Of a DNA stretch of 64,000 nt, positions 46,829 through 56,760 are shown one piece after another. A program made the translations under genes and the position numbers. The notes under the pieces are model-generated. The model ran no database searches and was not told the origin of the DNA. It worked only from the letters and a program-made list of their open reading frames with translations. How positions within the stretch are numbered: the stretch's first letter is position 1; the number at the start of each line of letters is the position of its first letter. Source of the DNA: Desulfocicer vacuolatum DSM 3385 (lineage in GTDB: Bacteria > Desulfobacterota > Desulfobacteria > Desulfobacterales > Desulfobacteraceae); the NCBI RefSeq assembly GCF_900176365.1, contig NZ_FWXY01000014.1, positions 1 to 64,000 of the forward strand. Reading direction: 5' to 3'.

Positions 46829-48169
46829 TTAATTCCAATAGTCAAATGACGGAATTTGAGAATCTGAATCATCGTAAATCAATTCAGGGATAGTGTTGGA
46901 ATAGGCGGGTTCAGGCGGATCATGATTACGGGTATCCCAAAGCCCAAGATGACGCAAGATCTTTTCGATAAGGTCAAGGTCTTCGATAAAGCTGATAATT
47001 TTCATAGGACCCTGGCATTTTGGACACACAAGAGGATCAACTTCATAAATTTTCTGGATTAAACGCGCCCAGTTCTGCCTTACTTCTTTGGAAGACATGT
47101 CGTTTGGCATGACAGCCGGAATGGCTTCATCAGTTCCGGCCTTTTTTCTCATCCCCCTGGATTTATTCGAATACCAACCGTAATACCTGACCGTCTGTTC
47201 ACATCTGTCAGGAATATGCGTCACCAGTCTGGCAAGCCAATCCAATGCATTGAAAACTTCACGGTTTTTCCCGTCTTTTGATGTATAAACCACTTTGGCA
47301 ATACCATCTGCTGATTCTTCAGCCGGAATATAAACCATACGTTCTTGAGAAAAGCAGGCTCTGATAATGTAACGAGCCAGATTGCCAAGGCCATTTTTGT
47401 CTGAAGGTGTGATATTGTCACCAATATAAACATGGAAGCCGGAATGGTGCCAGGAAAGCATATTTTCGATAACAGCATCATTTATTTTCCCCTCCTTTTT
47501 GAGCATTTTGAGAACCTCATATTGAAAGATCTCTTCCAAATCTTCCAGAATAAAGCCTGGAGCCGCTTTAAAACTGCCGTCGTCAAGGAAACAGCCATCT
47601 GAAACAATAGCATGCAGATGTGGATTGAAGTTTAAAAAGTCCCCGTAGGTCTGGACCGCAATACTTGCACCAGGAACAGCATTACTGCCTGGAGCTACGG
47701 ATTGTAAATACCCTTTTATCACATTCCAGGCGCAGACTGACAATTTTGCCAACAACTTGCGGTCATAAAGGAAATAAATCCGCAGTCGTTTTGGAATACT
47801 AAAAACCCAATGCCGATGGTGAACATCTTTTAAAACATTCGTCAGAAGCCATTCGCCATATTCAATCACCCGTTTCTGATGGCAAGATGGACAAAAATGC
47901 CTGCGCTTACAAGAAAAAGCAAGGAGATACTCATGGCCGCATTCTTCACAACGGACCCGGGCAAACCCCATGTGAAGATCACCGCAGTCGAGATATTTAT
48001 AGATCACTGTCATGACGTACGTCCGCCAGAATCCATATCTGGGAGCGTACCTGTCATCCCAAGCCCGTTCCAGTTCTTCAAAATGGTTTTCAACACACTT
48101 GTAATATGCGCTTGCTTTAGGATTGCGCGGCTGATAGACATCAAGATTATGGGGTGTTGATTGAACCAT
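46829..48169 (-). CDS. IS91-family transposase (duplicate B)
   Basis: Identical 446-residue product to 25913-27253, with the same zinc cluster and NPHLHAI motif. The upstream open extension to 48502 (containing CRNGRVRCPCCGSTAAYFC) resembles part of another IS zinc-binding protein and is probably not translated as part of this enzyme. Intact. Confidence 0.9.
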   Translation of the reverse strand: MVQSTPHNLDVYQPRNPKASAYYKCVENHFEELERAWDDRYAPRYGFWRTYVMTVIYKYLDCGDLHMGFARVRCEECGHEYLLAFSCKRRHFCPSCHQKRVIEYGEWLLTNVLKDVHHRHWVFSIPKRLRIYFLYDRKLLAKLSVCAWNVIKGYLQSVAPGSNAVPGASIAVQTYGDFLNFNPHLHAIVSDGCFLDDGSFKAAPGFILEDLEEIFQYEVLKMLKKEGKINDAVIENMLSWHHSGFHVYIGDNITPSDKNGLGNLARYIIRACFSQERMVYIPAEESADGIAKVVYTSKDGKNREVFNALDWLARLVTHIPDRCEQTVRYYGWYSNKSRGMRKKAGTDEAIPAVMPNDMSSKEVRQNWARLIQKIYEVDPLVCPKCQGPMKIISFIEDLDLIEKILRHLGLWDTRNHDPPEPAYSNTIPELIYDDSDSQIPSFDYWN

Positions 48170-48652
48170 AGCGAAATCGAAGAAAATAATAAATTTATCG
48201 TGACTGTTTGGTTCTGATTCAAGGCTTGGTAATAAAGGATAAATTATTTGTTGAAAATATACAACAATATGATGAAAAATATAACCAAAAAAAAGAGGCG
48301 ATGTCCAACAAAAATATGCTGCGGTCGAGCCGCAGCATGGGCACCTCACTCTCCCATTGCGGCAACCGGTGGGCAGCTCCTTCAATCTGCACCAGTGGTT
48401 GAGGGTGCCGGTCCAGTGGTCGACTTCCGCTTTGGACAATATTGCCACGGCATGCCTGATCAATATTAACTGCATTGACGAAGCCATCGTCAATGAAACC
48501 ATGGCAGAGTTCCAACTGCCATAATTGTCCTTGTCAAGGACTTTAAAAGGTTAATTCCTGACACTTAAAGATACAGCAAACTCTCAGTCATCCCCCGTGT
48601 AGTCTGACCCAGTCTCTGTGATGAGAAGAGTCTCCAATTGGTTCATTCAGAT

Positions 48653-50341
48653 TTATAAAAAGGCTTTAACAGGCATATCAAATTTGGATGTTATGGTTTT
48701 ATACCTTGCTTTCCTGATTGAATCAATGGTACCTACGCTCAATTCTTCTTGAACCCATTTGTCGACAGTGTCATTTACACCATTTGGCATTCTGCTGGTC
48801 TTCGTTTGCCCTTTTGTGATGATACCTTTTATAGCATCTTTGAATTCTTTTTCATTTGAATAGTAGTTTCCGTAAATACTACTTACGTCAAAGTCTTTAT
48901 CTTTTGTCTTTATTTTTTTTTCTTGCACTTTATGATATAAAGGGATTTTGCTATCATTTGTTCTATCAGTGTAATACTCCATAGCCCTAACGTCTAAATC
49001 TGTAACAACAGCTACTGGGATATTTAATTGTTTATCATCTTTTCTCATGAATATATTGGCATATCGTAAAAATGCAGTACTACTTACATTCACTATTGAG
49101 ACTCCATACTGATGAAGTGGCATACCAATAAGTTCTGCAATAGTCGGAATAAGTATATTCTCAGCATCACCTTCAACCATAATTACTCCCTTTGCAAAAA
49201 AGAGATTTGCCTTGGTTGAATTGAGAAAACGCTGTAGAAATTTGTAATCCCCTTTATCCAATTGAGTTTCACCTTCCCCCATTGGATAAACGCCACCATC
49301 ATTACAAAGAATTAAATTTTGTAAATCGATTGATGCCCCAAGAGTAGTGCTATGAGTAGTTAGAATGAATTGTGTGTTCTTCTTTGAACTTACATTTTTT
49401 AATGTATTGATCACCCTTAATTGAGCCTGCGGATGAAGGTGAGCTTCTAACTCTTCAATAAGGCAAAGACGTATCGAGTTATATGGATCAGTCTCAAGGT
49501 GTAGGAGTTCCGCTGCCATAAATAGTTTATTAAGAGTGCCAAGGCCTGAACTGTTTTCTTCTATCGATAGTCCAAGTGAACGAAGTATTTTATTTAATTC
49601 TGGATTCGCGATTTTTAGTTCTGCAAGACGCGGATCGTCTTTATGTTTAAACCCTTCAATATATTGATTGATTTGGGTAATAATGTTTTCTGATTCTTTT
49701 TGATCATTCGCCTTAACATCACCAAGGAAGTTAGAAATGTTTTTATTTGCTTCTTTAATAATCGTTTCTAAAGGATGTTGTGTAGTCTGTCCTTTCTTAT
49801 CTTTTGTTTTTTGAAAACTTCTATGGCTTTGAAGTATTTGTGCGAGACGTGACCGATACCCCGGTGTTAGTTCCGTTTCAGCGTCACGTAACGGTTTTAG
49901 ATAGGTAACTTGTAATAACTCACGAGCATTACCATCCATCTGAGTCTCAGCATTTTCTGGTCCGGCTTTTAAATCCCAAGTTATTCGATTGTTATTTTGA
50001 AGATTGACTTTTAAAAGCAGTCGCAATTCAAAATTTTTATCTTGGTTAAAATATCCCCACTCAAGGAAATTTGCTGCTTCTGAATCATTAAATCCATCAA
50101 AGACACCTGCAATCTCAAAGCTTTCTGCTCTTACCAATGAACTATTATTCTGATAAAAGTCCTTCGGATCAAATCTTACAGGTTCAAAACTTTTAGTATT
50201 TAACAAATACCGAATTGCATCAATGATGCCTGTTTTTCCTGAATCATTCTCACCGATTAATACATTAAGTCCATTTTTAAACTCAACTAAAAGGCTTTTA
50301 TACTTACGAAAATTCGACAATTGTAAATTTTTGAGATACAT
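48653..50341 (-). CDS. OLD-family ATP-dependent nuclease (AAA + TOPRIM)
   Basis: A 562-residue protein. The N-terminal SMC/RecF-like ATPase half has LSNFRKYKSLLVEF and Walker A GENDSGKT (about 32-39), and LCLIEELEAHLHPQAQL as signature/Walker B; TTHSTTLGA closes the ATPase. The C-terminal TOPRIM half has IMVEGDAENILIPTIAEL and VVTDLD. OLD-family nucleases, including the GajA subunit of Gabija, act in phage defence and DNA processing. No UvrD-like GajB helicase is nearby, so it is an orphan (class 1-like). It is divergent from an integron-type integrase 270 bp away and could be an acquired defence gene. Its 3' end was copied to 27737. Confidence 0.92.
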   Translation of the reverse strand: MYLKNLQLSNFRKYKSLLVEFKNGLNVLIGENDSGKTGIIDAIRYLLNTKSFEPVRFDPKDFYQNNSSLVRAESFEIAGVFDGFNDSEAANFLEWGYFNQDKNFELRLLLKVNLQNNNRITWDLKAGPENAETQMDGNARELLQVTYLKPLRDAETELTPGYRSRLAQILQSHRSFQKTKDKKGQTTQHPLETIIKEANKNISNFLGDVKANDQKESENIITQINQYIEGFKHKDDPRLAELKIANPELNKILRSLGLSIEENSSGLGTLNKLFMAAELLHLETDPYNSIRLCLIEELEAHLHPQAQLRVINTLKNVSSKKNTQFILTTHSTTLGASIDLQNLILCNDGGVYPMGEGETQLDKGDYKFLQRFLNSTKANLFFAKGVIMVEGDAENILIPTIAELIGMPLHQYGVSIVNVSSTAFLRYANIFMRKDDKQLNIPVAVVTDLDVRAMEYYTDRTNDSKIPLYHKVQEKKIKTKDKDFDVSSIYGNYYSNEKEFKDAIKGIITKGQTKTSRMPNGVNDTVDKWVQEELSVGTIDSIRKARYKTITSKFDMPVKAFL

Positions 50342-50610
50342 GTTTTCTCCTAATTATAGCTACTACTATCTACATAATTTCGAACAAACTAATTAACAGA
50401 GGTGAATTTGATTTAATATTACCTTTTGCCATGTAAAAAAAGTTCGGGGACATTTATTTCAAAAAGGCAACGTAACAAGGTGTTGTGTGGTTCTGTATAA
50501 CCCACAGCATTATGATTTATTTGTTATATTTGACAAAATAATAAAAGTCAAGTATGGTTTTTTCTAACTGGATAACACCACAATTTTAACATTATCGAGA
50601 TTCAGATATC
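50342..50610. promoter_or_regulatory. Divergent intergenic region between OLD nuclease and integrase
   Basis: In an integron this position would hold attI and the integrase promoter. A short inverted repeat (GTGTGGTTCTGTATAACCCACA, 50485-50505 region) is present, and TAACAA/TTGTTA are placed symmetrically around it, but no exact GTTRRRY core was found in the right place. Confidence 0.35.
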
Positions 50611-51933
50611 ATGATAAAAATTCCAGAACCACTTAGAAAAAAATATGATCACCTTTTGGTAAAAAGCAGTGTTCCTCCAAAGGAATATGTTGCCTATAAG
50701 AAATGGCTGCTGTTTTATCTGGATTTTTGCAAAAAATATAATCATCCCTATGCCGGGGCCAAAAGTCTTTCATTGTTTTGTGATAAACTAAAAGAAAAAC
50801 GCCAAAGTGATGCACAGCGCCTACAGGCCCGATTGGCGGTAAAATTATATTATTCCGGATTCATTTTAACTTCACCAACTGATACATTTTCTGTTTTGCC
50901 TCAAGAGGCCCATGTCCGGGAGGGTTCAAAAGGATATGCAACCACTGAAGAAAAAACAGTTCACCCATGGGATATAGCCATTGAGAAACTTAAAAATGAA
51001 ATCATGGTGCGTCATTATTCAAAAAAAACATTAAAAGCATATTCTTTATGGGCAGAGAAGCTTCGTTATTTTATCAAAGATAAATTACCGGAAAACTTGA
51101 CCCCGGATGATGTAAAGGCGTTTTTAACCTTTCTTGCGGTGAAAAAAAAGGTCTCTGCCTCTTCCCAGAATCAGGCATTTAACGCATTATTGTTTTTTTT
51201 CAGGCATGTGCTTGAAAAAGAATTCGGTAAGATAGAAGGTGTTGTCCGGGCAAAAAGAAAACCCTATATTCCCGTTGTTCTTTCCCAGGATGAAATTCAT
51301 CGTATTCTTCAAAACTTGCAATATCCCTATGATATTATTGTTAAATTGCTCTATGGTTGCGGCCTCAGGCTGTCAGAATGCATGAAATTGAGAATTCACA
51401 ATTTTAATTTTGATCATAAGGTCCTGACAATACATGATGGAAAAGGCAAAAAGGACAGAACAGTTCCCCTGCCGGAATCCATCAATGATGCCCTGCATTA
51501 TCAAGTAAACAAAGTAATTGAACTCCACGAAACAGATCTGAAAAACGGTTATGCCGGTGTGTTTATGCCGGATAGGCTTGAAGGAAAATATAGAAATGCT
51601 CCCAAAGAGCTGATATGGCAATGGTTTTTTCCGGCCAAGACCTTAACCTTTGTTCCAGAAGCAAATGAATACCGACGGTATCATCTGCATGAAACCCATG
51701 TGCAAAAAGCGATTAAGCGGGCAGTGGGTAAATCCAAAATTCTTAAACGGGCAACGGCCCACACCTTACGCCACAGCTTTGCCAGTCATCTTCTGGCGGC
51801 CAATTATGATATTCGGACCATACAGGAAATGTTGGGCCACAGTGATGTCAGAACCACAATGATCTACACCCACACCATCAAGTCAAAAACTGTTAAAGAA
51901 TTAAAAAGCCCCCTTGATTTACAGCTGTCTTAA
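50611..51933 (+). CDS. Integron-type tyrosine recombinase (IntI-like) with N-terminal extension
   Basis: A 440-residue tyrosine recombinase. The catalytic residues are in GCGLRLSE (Arg), HTLRHSF (His, Arg), LGHSD (His) and MIYTH (Tyr). Between the first Arg and HTLRHSF there is the integron-integrase-specific insert (LIWQWFFPAKTLTFVPE, then RRYHLHETHVQKAIKRA), which XerC/D lack. IntI proteins are about 320-340 residues; this one has about 110 extra N-terminal residues of unknown function before the core-binding domain. No cassette array or clear attC lies next to it. Start ATG 50611 has no strong ribosome-binding site. Confidence 0.88.
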   Translation: MIKIPEPLRKKYDHLLVKSSVPPKEYVAYKKWLLFYLDFCKKYNHPYAGAKSLSLFCDKLKEKRQSDAQRLQARLAVKLYYSGFILTSPTDTFSVLPQEAHVREGSKGYATTEEKTVHPWDIAIEKLKNEIMVRHYSKKTLKAYSLWAEKLRYFIKDKLPENLTPDDVKAFLTFLAVKKKVSASSQNQAFNALLFFFRHVLEKEFGKIEGVVRAKRKPYIPVVLSQDEIHRILQNLQYPYDIIVKLLYGCGLRLSECMKLRIHNFNFDHKVLTIHDGKGKKDRTVPLPESINDALHYQVNKVIELHETDLKNGYAGVFMPDRLEGKYRNAPKELIWQWFFPAKTLTFVPEANEYRRYHLHETHVQKAIKRAVGKSKILKRATAHTLRHSFASHLLAANYDIRTIQEMLGHSDVRTTMIYTHTIKSKTVKELKSPLDLQLS

Positions 51934-52002
51934 ATTTTTAAGGGTAGCTGTATTTGGACAACGAAAGGGGATATCAAAAAAACAGAACAAGAGAGATGAA
52001 AT

Positions 52003-54384
52003 ATGCAATTATTTATCAATTTTGACAAAATTACCCATGTGTTTGCCCAAGCAGCAAGTGAGGGCCGGTTCCAGCTGTTTGAATATGAAACATATGAGGT
52101 GTTAAGTGCGCTGGGGTCGGAATCGGTTCCCCGGCATCATCTGCTTGCCCGCAACCATCGTTTGACATCTGAATTACTTGCCCAGTTCCTTGAAGAAAAA
52201 GTGGTGCTTAAAATTGTCTGCCAGGATGTTGTCCATAAGTCCGATGTGGGTGGGGTAAAGGTGGTGCCCCGGATTTTGGGAAAGGTCAGAAGTGAAAGCC
52301 GGCGCATGGTGGATGCCGTGTGTGGCAATTTTGCATCATTTCTGGAAAAAAATGGTAATCAAGATCCGTCATTAAAGGAATATGCCACACTTTCCAGGGA
52401 TGAATTGTGCAGCGCCATTAACAAAAAAATTAAAGGGGTTCTGATTTCCCAGTTTTTGCCCCCGGAATCAAATTCCCTGGGAAATGAATTACTGGTAAGT
52501 CTTCGATGGACAAGGGAGTTTGGCATGGTCATCACCGCAGGACTTGGCGGAACCGATACTGAACTTTATGCAGAAAGGTTTCGCTCCGGTCAGGCAGTGG
52601 TGTCAGCATCCACAGCCGACGTATCAGGGGAGGCCTTTTTTGAGATATTTAAAAAAACCATTGCCTATGAAAAACTTTCCGGCCAGACCCGGGGGGCAAC
52701 ACGTCTGATTTCCGACGAGCAGCTCGTGGAATGTTTCAGTGCGCTCATTGCCGTGGGTAACTATTTTTCTCCGTTAAATGACAAGGCACCTTATATTATT
52801 GAAGAGCTTGAGGTGAACCCCTATGCCCTGGTGGATTATGAGATGGTTCCCCTGGACGGTTTATGCCGGTTTTCAGAACCTTTTTCCCCCAGGGCTTCCC
52901 GCAGTGTTCAGCGCATAAGCTACCTTCTTCATCCTGAAACGGTTGCCGTCATCGGGGTCAGTTCAACCAAGGAAAACTTTGGCAGAAATATTTTACAAAA
53001 TATGATCAAGTCAGGATTTCCCAAAGATGATATCACCATTGTATCCCCGGGCGCACAGGAGATTGACGGGGTAAAATGTGTTAAAGATATTACCTTTATC
53101 CATGATTCAGATCTTATCATCCTTGCCGTGGGTGCCCGGCAGGTGCCACAGTTAATTGATGAAATCATTGATAATCACCGGGCCAAAAGTGTAATTCTCA
53201 TTTCCGGCGGCCTGGGAGAAACAGCAGACAGCCGGGAAAAAGCCCGGCAGGTGGTGGAAAAAATTTCCAAGGCCCATGCCAGAGAACAGGGGGGACCTGT
53301 TTTTCTGGGGGGAAACTGCCTGGGCGTTATTTCAAGGCCGGGTAAGCTTGATTCTTTTTTTACCCCTGAAATGTGTTCCCCCAAACGACGGGACCGGGAT
53401 GCTGTCCCCGTGGCATTGGTGAGCCAGAGCGGTGCCTTTGGGCTTGTGCGCATGACATCCCTGGTATCTGGTGATCCTGCATACAACATCACCGTTGGCA
53501 ATCAACTGGATCTTACCATTGGGGATTGTATTACTTGGCTGGCGGATGCCAAAGATATCGGCGTGATCTGTGTCTATGTGGAAGGGTTCCAGGATCTTGA
53601 CGGTCTTCATGCCTGCCGGGGCATCAGAAAAGCAGTACAAAACGGAAAAGAGGTTCTGGTTTATAAAGCAGGTCGCACCCCGGAAGGAAAAAAGGCCACC
53701 TCCGGGCATACCGCCTCCGTTGCCGGGGATTATGTGGTTTGCACCTCCTGCCTCAGGCAGGCAGGAGCCCTTGTGGCGGACAGTCTTCAGGAGTTTGACG
53801 GTCTTGCCAACATGGCCTTGTCCCTGCATTCAAAAAAGATGTCAGGATATAAAGTGGGTGCATTGAGTTCAGCGGGGTTTGAATGTGTGGGGGTGGCAGA
53901 TGCCCTTGAGTCCCGGGATTCAAGCCTGGAATTACCGTTGTTTTCCACTGAAACCCAACAACGCATTGCCGCTCTTTTTGAACAATCCGGTCTTGCAAAT
54001 ATCATGGATGTTAAAAATCCCCTGGACATCACCCCGGCAGCGCCGGATATGATCTATGTTGAATCCATCAAGGCCATGATGCAGGATGAGGGGATTGATA
54101 TTATTGTTACTTCCCTTGGCTCGTTGGCTCCGGCCACTTCAGATATACTTGACCCTGATTCCCCCAAGGGATTTACCACAGATAAAAACAGTTTGACGTC
54201 CTTGTTGCCGGAATTGATGGCAAAATTTGAGAAACCCCTGGTGGTTTTCAATGATGCAGGCAGTGCCCATGAACCCATTAATAACTGGTTAAGGCAACAG
54301 GGTATACCGATTTTTAATACCTCACGCCAGGCCATGAGTCTGCTGGCGCGGTACACTGCTTACCGCAATCGAATTCAAAGTTAG
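52003..54384 (+). CDS. ADP-forming acyl-CoA synthetase, single-chain, ATP-grasp first
   Basis: A 793-residue NDP-forming acyl-CoA synthetase of the Acd family, which interconverts acyl-CoA plus ADP and acid plus ATP. The N-terminal third is the ATP-grasp (beta) part: VLKIVCQDVVHKSDVGGVKV, GVLISQFLPP, EELEVNPYALV. Then come the CoA-binding domain (LLHPETVAVIGVSSTKENFG), ligase-CoA part (VSQSGAFG) and the phospho-His loop TSGHTASVAGD (His569). The usual fused order has CoA-binding first, so this is the reversed arrangement. Ends in TAG. Downstream of AOR-type enzymes it could conserve energy from acyl-CoA. Confidence 0.88.
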   Translation: MQLFINFDKITHVFAQAASEGRFQLFEYETYEVLSALGSESVPRHHLLARNHRLTSELLAQFLEEKVVLKIVCQDVVHKSDVGGVKVVPRILGKVRSESRRMVDAVCGNFASFLEKNGNQDPSLKEYATLSRDELCSAINKKIKGVLISQFLPPESNSLGNELLVSLRWTREFGMVITAGLGGTDTELYAERFRSGQAVVSASTADVSGEAFFEIFKKTIAYEKLSGQTRGATRLISDEQLVECFSALIAVGNYFSPLNDKAPYIIEELEVNPYALVDYEMVPLDGLCRFSEPFSPRASRSVQRISYLLHPETVAVIGVSSTKENFGRNILQNMIKSGFPKDDITIVSPGAQEIDGVKCVKDITFIHDSDLIILAVGARQVPQLIDEIIDNHRAKSVILISGGLGETADSREKARQVVEKISKAHAREQGGPVFLGGNCLGVISRPGKLDSFFTPEMCSPKRRDRDAVPVALVSQSGAFGLVRMTSLVSGDPAYNITVGNQLDLTIGDCITWLADAKDIGVICVYVEGFQDLDGLHACRGIRKAVQNGKEVLVYKAGRTPEGKKATSGHTASVAGDYVVCTSCLRQAGALVADSLQEFDGLANMALSLHSKKMSGYKVGALSSAGFECVGVADALESRDSSLELPLFSTETQQRIAALFEQSGLANIMDVKNPLDITPAAPDMIYVESIKAMMQDEGIDIIVTSLGSLAPATSDILDPDSPKGFTTDKNSLTSLLPELMAKFEKPLVVFNDAGSAHEPINNWLRQQGIPIFNTSRQAMSLLARYTAYRNRIQS

Positions 54385-54471
54385 ATTTTTATCTCTGATT
54401 TCATTGCCCGTCAGGGGCCGCATCATACTATTTCCAATATTCGGGGTGTCCGACAAAATATGCCCGTTTAT

Positions 54472-54560
54472 ATGAAATACTCCACAAATCAGAGGCGTAT
54501 TTCAAGCTTTGTTGTGGGCAGGACCGGATCAGAATATGGTCCATCCGTGGCGGTTTATAT
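54472..54560. repeat. Dispersed repeat R2, copy 1
   Basis: GAAATACTCC, GGCGTATTTCAAGCTTTG, TTGTGGGCAGGACCGGATCA and CCGTGGCGGTTTATA form a block that recurs at 58072-58157 and 59585-59640, and in part at 56870-56925. The GGGCAGA…TCTGCCC ends can pair around the ACCGGATC centre in copies 2 and 3. Confidence 0.7.
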
Positions 54561-54570
54561 ACAAGGCAAC

Positions 54571-54664
54571 CTCAGCAGAGCCGCCCCCCCGATGGGTAAT
54601 AGGAACCGGACAATTGAGCTGTCTACAGTTCCGGTCCGGGCCCATTGCCCATCGGGGGGGCGGC
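54571..54664. repeat. GC-rich palindromic repeat R1, copy 1
   Basis: CCGCCCCCCCGATGGGTAAT pairs with ATTGCCCATCGGGGGGGCGG over 20 bp. Inside, CCGGAC pairs with GTCCGG around a constant loop AATTGAGCTGTCTACAGTTC. Located between convergent genes. Further copies at 56943-57027 and 63317-63411, half copy at 27933. Confidence 0.85.
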
Positions 54665-54807
54665 GGTATAATACCATTTGGCTCCGCGTCTACGACCCTA
54701 TATCTGTTGTGTCCCACAGGGCATGCCCGTTATATGCAACAGCAGGCATTGAGTAACAATACCTATTTGTTGTGGTGGGTCAAACTACCATGTGGGATTG
54801 TATGGTA

Positions 54808-56586
54808 TTATGCCACATACTCATCCGGAGCCAGCTCACCCTTGCTGTTCCAGCCCCGCAGGCGATAATAATCCTGGAGCATCTGTTCCAGTTCTTCTTC
54901 AGTCAGGGGGTTTGGGGTGTTTTTCAGTTCCCGGTAAAGACCCTTGGGCAGGCGGTCATCTTCCGGTTGCAACCCTTCCCGCAGATTAAACTGACGTACA
55001 ATATTGGTAACGGATTTGGCATTGTTTTGCAGTGTGGCCTTGTCTCCGTCAAATCCTGTCAAGGCGTGGATCATTTCCCCCAGTCCTTCCCAGGTGTACA
55101 TATCCCGGTAGAAACGACATAAGGTAAGGGTGTCAAACAAGGTCAGACGATCTTCAAAATCCAGAAACAGGTCTGCCTTTTCATTGATTTGATCCGGGGA
55201 AATCATACCGGCAAGTTCAGGCTTGTAAAAGGTGGCCCGAAGGTGGCAGGCACCCCGGTCCGAAGTGGCATAGGCAAGACCCATCCCTTTTAACACCCGG
55301 GGATCATATCCCGCAGGCTCCATCCCTTTGGTATGGACGGCTATGTCTTCAAGGCCCCAGGCAATGGATGCTTTTTTAATACCCTGGGACAGAACATCGC
55401 CGATGCCGTTTCGCTGGGAAATATCATTGAGCAGCCGCACGGTGCCGTCCACATCCCCATAGCTGATATCATAATCCACCACACCCCGTTCCACAGCCTC
55501 CATGGTAAAGGCACAAAGGTTTCCGGCGGTGATGGTATCCATGCCCAGGCGGTCACATACGTCATTGAGGTGGCAAATCTCCTCAACACTGTCGATCATG
55601 CAAAGTCCCCCAAAGGCGTAGAGGGTTTCGTATTCAGGACCTTCTATTTTAAGACCGGCATGGCGACCTGATTTCACCGTGGTGAGCCGTCCGCAGGCCA
55701 TGAGGCATTTGGCACAGGCATTTGCTTTGACATCGCACTGGGAATGAAGAGCTGCGGCATTGATCTGTTCCCGGTGGTCACAGGTCCCCTGGGACCAGTA
55801 TTTGGTGGGAAAGGCTTTGGCATTGTTGAGCATGTCCACCATCATGGGGGTACCAAAGCTTTTATATGCTTTTACACCGGGGTTTTCCTTGCCTTCGGCA
55901 GATATTCTTTTGGTCAGGGCTTTAACTTTTTCCTTGGAAAAAGGTTCCCGTTTTTCATCCCCGTAAAAGGCAATACCCTTGATTTTTTTGGAACCCAGTA
56001 TGGTCCCCACACCGGTGCGCCCGGCAGAGCGCCAGTAATCGTTTTCAATGACGCCAAATACCACCAGGTTTTCCGCAGCGGGCCCAATGACCACAGCTCC
56101 TTTTCGTTTGTAACCGGAAGGGGTGGCAAATCGTTCAATTACAGCATCTTCTGCGGCATAGGTTTCCATGCCCCAGATATCTCCGGCATCGTGGAATTTT
56201 GCCCCCATGGGGCCAATGCCAAGGACGGTGGGTGTGTCACAGGCTCCCCGGATGACAACAGCGTCAAATCCGGCGGCATCCACAGCTTCCGGGGTTTTGC
56301 CGCCGGAATAGGATTCTGAGTAAAAACCGGTCTGGGGGGATTTGGTAAATACGCCGTACCGGGAAGATCCCCACACAGAACTCTGGGTGACAGGGCCTGT
56401 GGCAAAGATAATATGGTTTTCCGGGGCCAGCGGATCAACCCCTCTGGGGTTTAAGCGGTACAGCAGCCAGGAGGCAAGACCTTTGCCCCCCAGGTAGGTT
56501 TTGTAAATATTTTCCGGGATGGTTTCGATCTCAAATGACCGGCTGTTTAAGTCAATGGTTAAAATTTTACCGTAATAGCCGTGCAT
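54808..56586 (-). CDS. Aldehyde ferredoxin oxidoreductase family protein (W/Mo-pterin)
   Basis: A 592-residue, full-length AOR that oxidises aldehydes to acids, or reduces acids, with ferredoxin, using a tungsten or molybdenum bis-pterin and one 4Fe-4S cluster. N-terminal pterin domain: YLGGKGLASWLLYRL, IIFATGPVTQSSVWGSSRYG, ESYSGGKTPEAVDAAGFDAV. Cluster ligands: CAKCLMACG (Cys291, 294, 298) and a distal Cys in TLCRFYRD. Pterin contacts: GMDTITAGNLCAFTME and the YATSDRGACHLRATF loop. GGAGACGAG precedes the ATG. It lies 519 bp downstream of mtbC on the same strand. Whether it works on formaldehyde-related or other aldehydes from amine breakdown is open. Confidence 0.93.
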   Translation of the reverse strand: MHGYYGKILTIDLNSRSFEIETIPENIYKTYLGGKGLASWLLYRLNPRGVDPLAPENHIIFATGPVTQSSVWGSSRYGVFTKSPQTGFYSESYSGGKTPEAVDAAGFDAVVIRGACDTPTVLGIGPMGAKFHDAGDIWGMETYAAEDAVIERFATPSGYKRKGAVVIGPAAENLVVFGVIENDYWRSAGRTGVGTILGSKKIKGIAFYGDEKREPFSKEKVKALTKRISAEGKENPGVKAYKSFGTPMMVDMLNNAKAFPTKYWSQGTCDHREQINAAALHSQCDVKANACAKCLMACGRLTTVKSGRHAGLKIEGPEYETLYAFGGLCMIDSVEEICHLNDVCDRLGMDTITAGNLCAFTMEAVERGVVDYDISYGDVDGTVRLLNDISQRNGIGDVLSQGIKKASIAWGLEDIAVHTKGMEPAGYDPRVLKGMGLAYATSDRGACHLRATFYKPELAGMISPDQINEKADLFLDFEDRLTLFDTLTLCRFYRDMYTWEGLGEMIHALTGFDGDKATLQNNAKSVTNIVRQFNLREGLQPEDDRLPKGLYRELKNTPNPLTEEELEQMLQDYYRLRGWNSKGELAPDEYVA

Positions 56587-56760
56587 GGCCTCGTCTCCTT
56601 ACTGATTTCCACAGATCCCCCGCAAATTGGAAGACCTGTCGGGCGGTTATGATGCTGAAAATTATAATATAAAGGAACCTGTTTTTTTATATGACTCAAC
56701 TTTCGGGCTTCATTTCAAAGTCGGCATTTTTAAATGTACCGACGGGCTCAGTGTGCCGAC

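Larger units (their letters stand above)
46546..48848. mobile_element. IS91-type segment, duplicate B (donor locus)
   Basis: Identical to 25630-27932. Here the right part (48653-48848) is simply the end of an intact OLD-nuclease gene, so this is the ancestral arrangement. The left edge interrupts the transposase gene at 45405. The true right edge of the IS itself must lie between about 48503 and 48653. Confidence 0.9.

Noticed and set aside
48653-50341. Gabija defence system
   Set aside because: Only the OLD/GajA-like protein is present; no UvrD-like GajB gene on either side.
54382-54756. TAG stop of the ADP-forming synthetase followed by 124 open codons, possible pyrrolysine read-through
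   Set aside because: The extension runs through repeats R2 and R1 and has no protein-like composition; the synthetase is already full length. The TAG at 20393 is followed at once by TAA.
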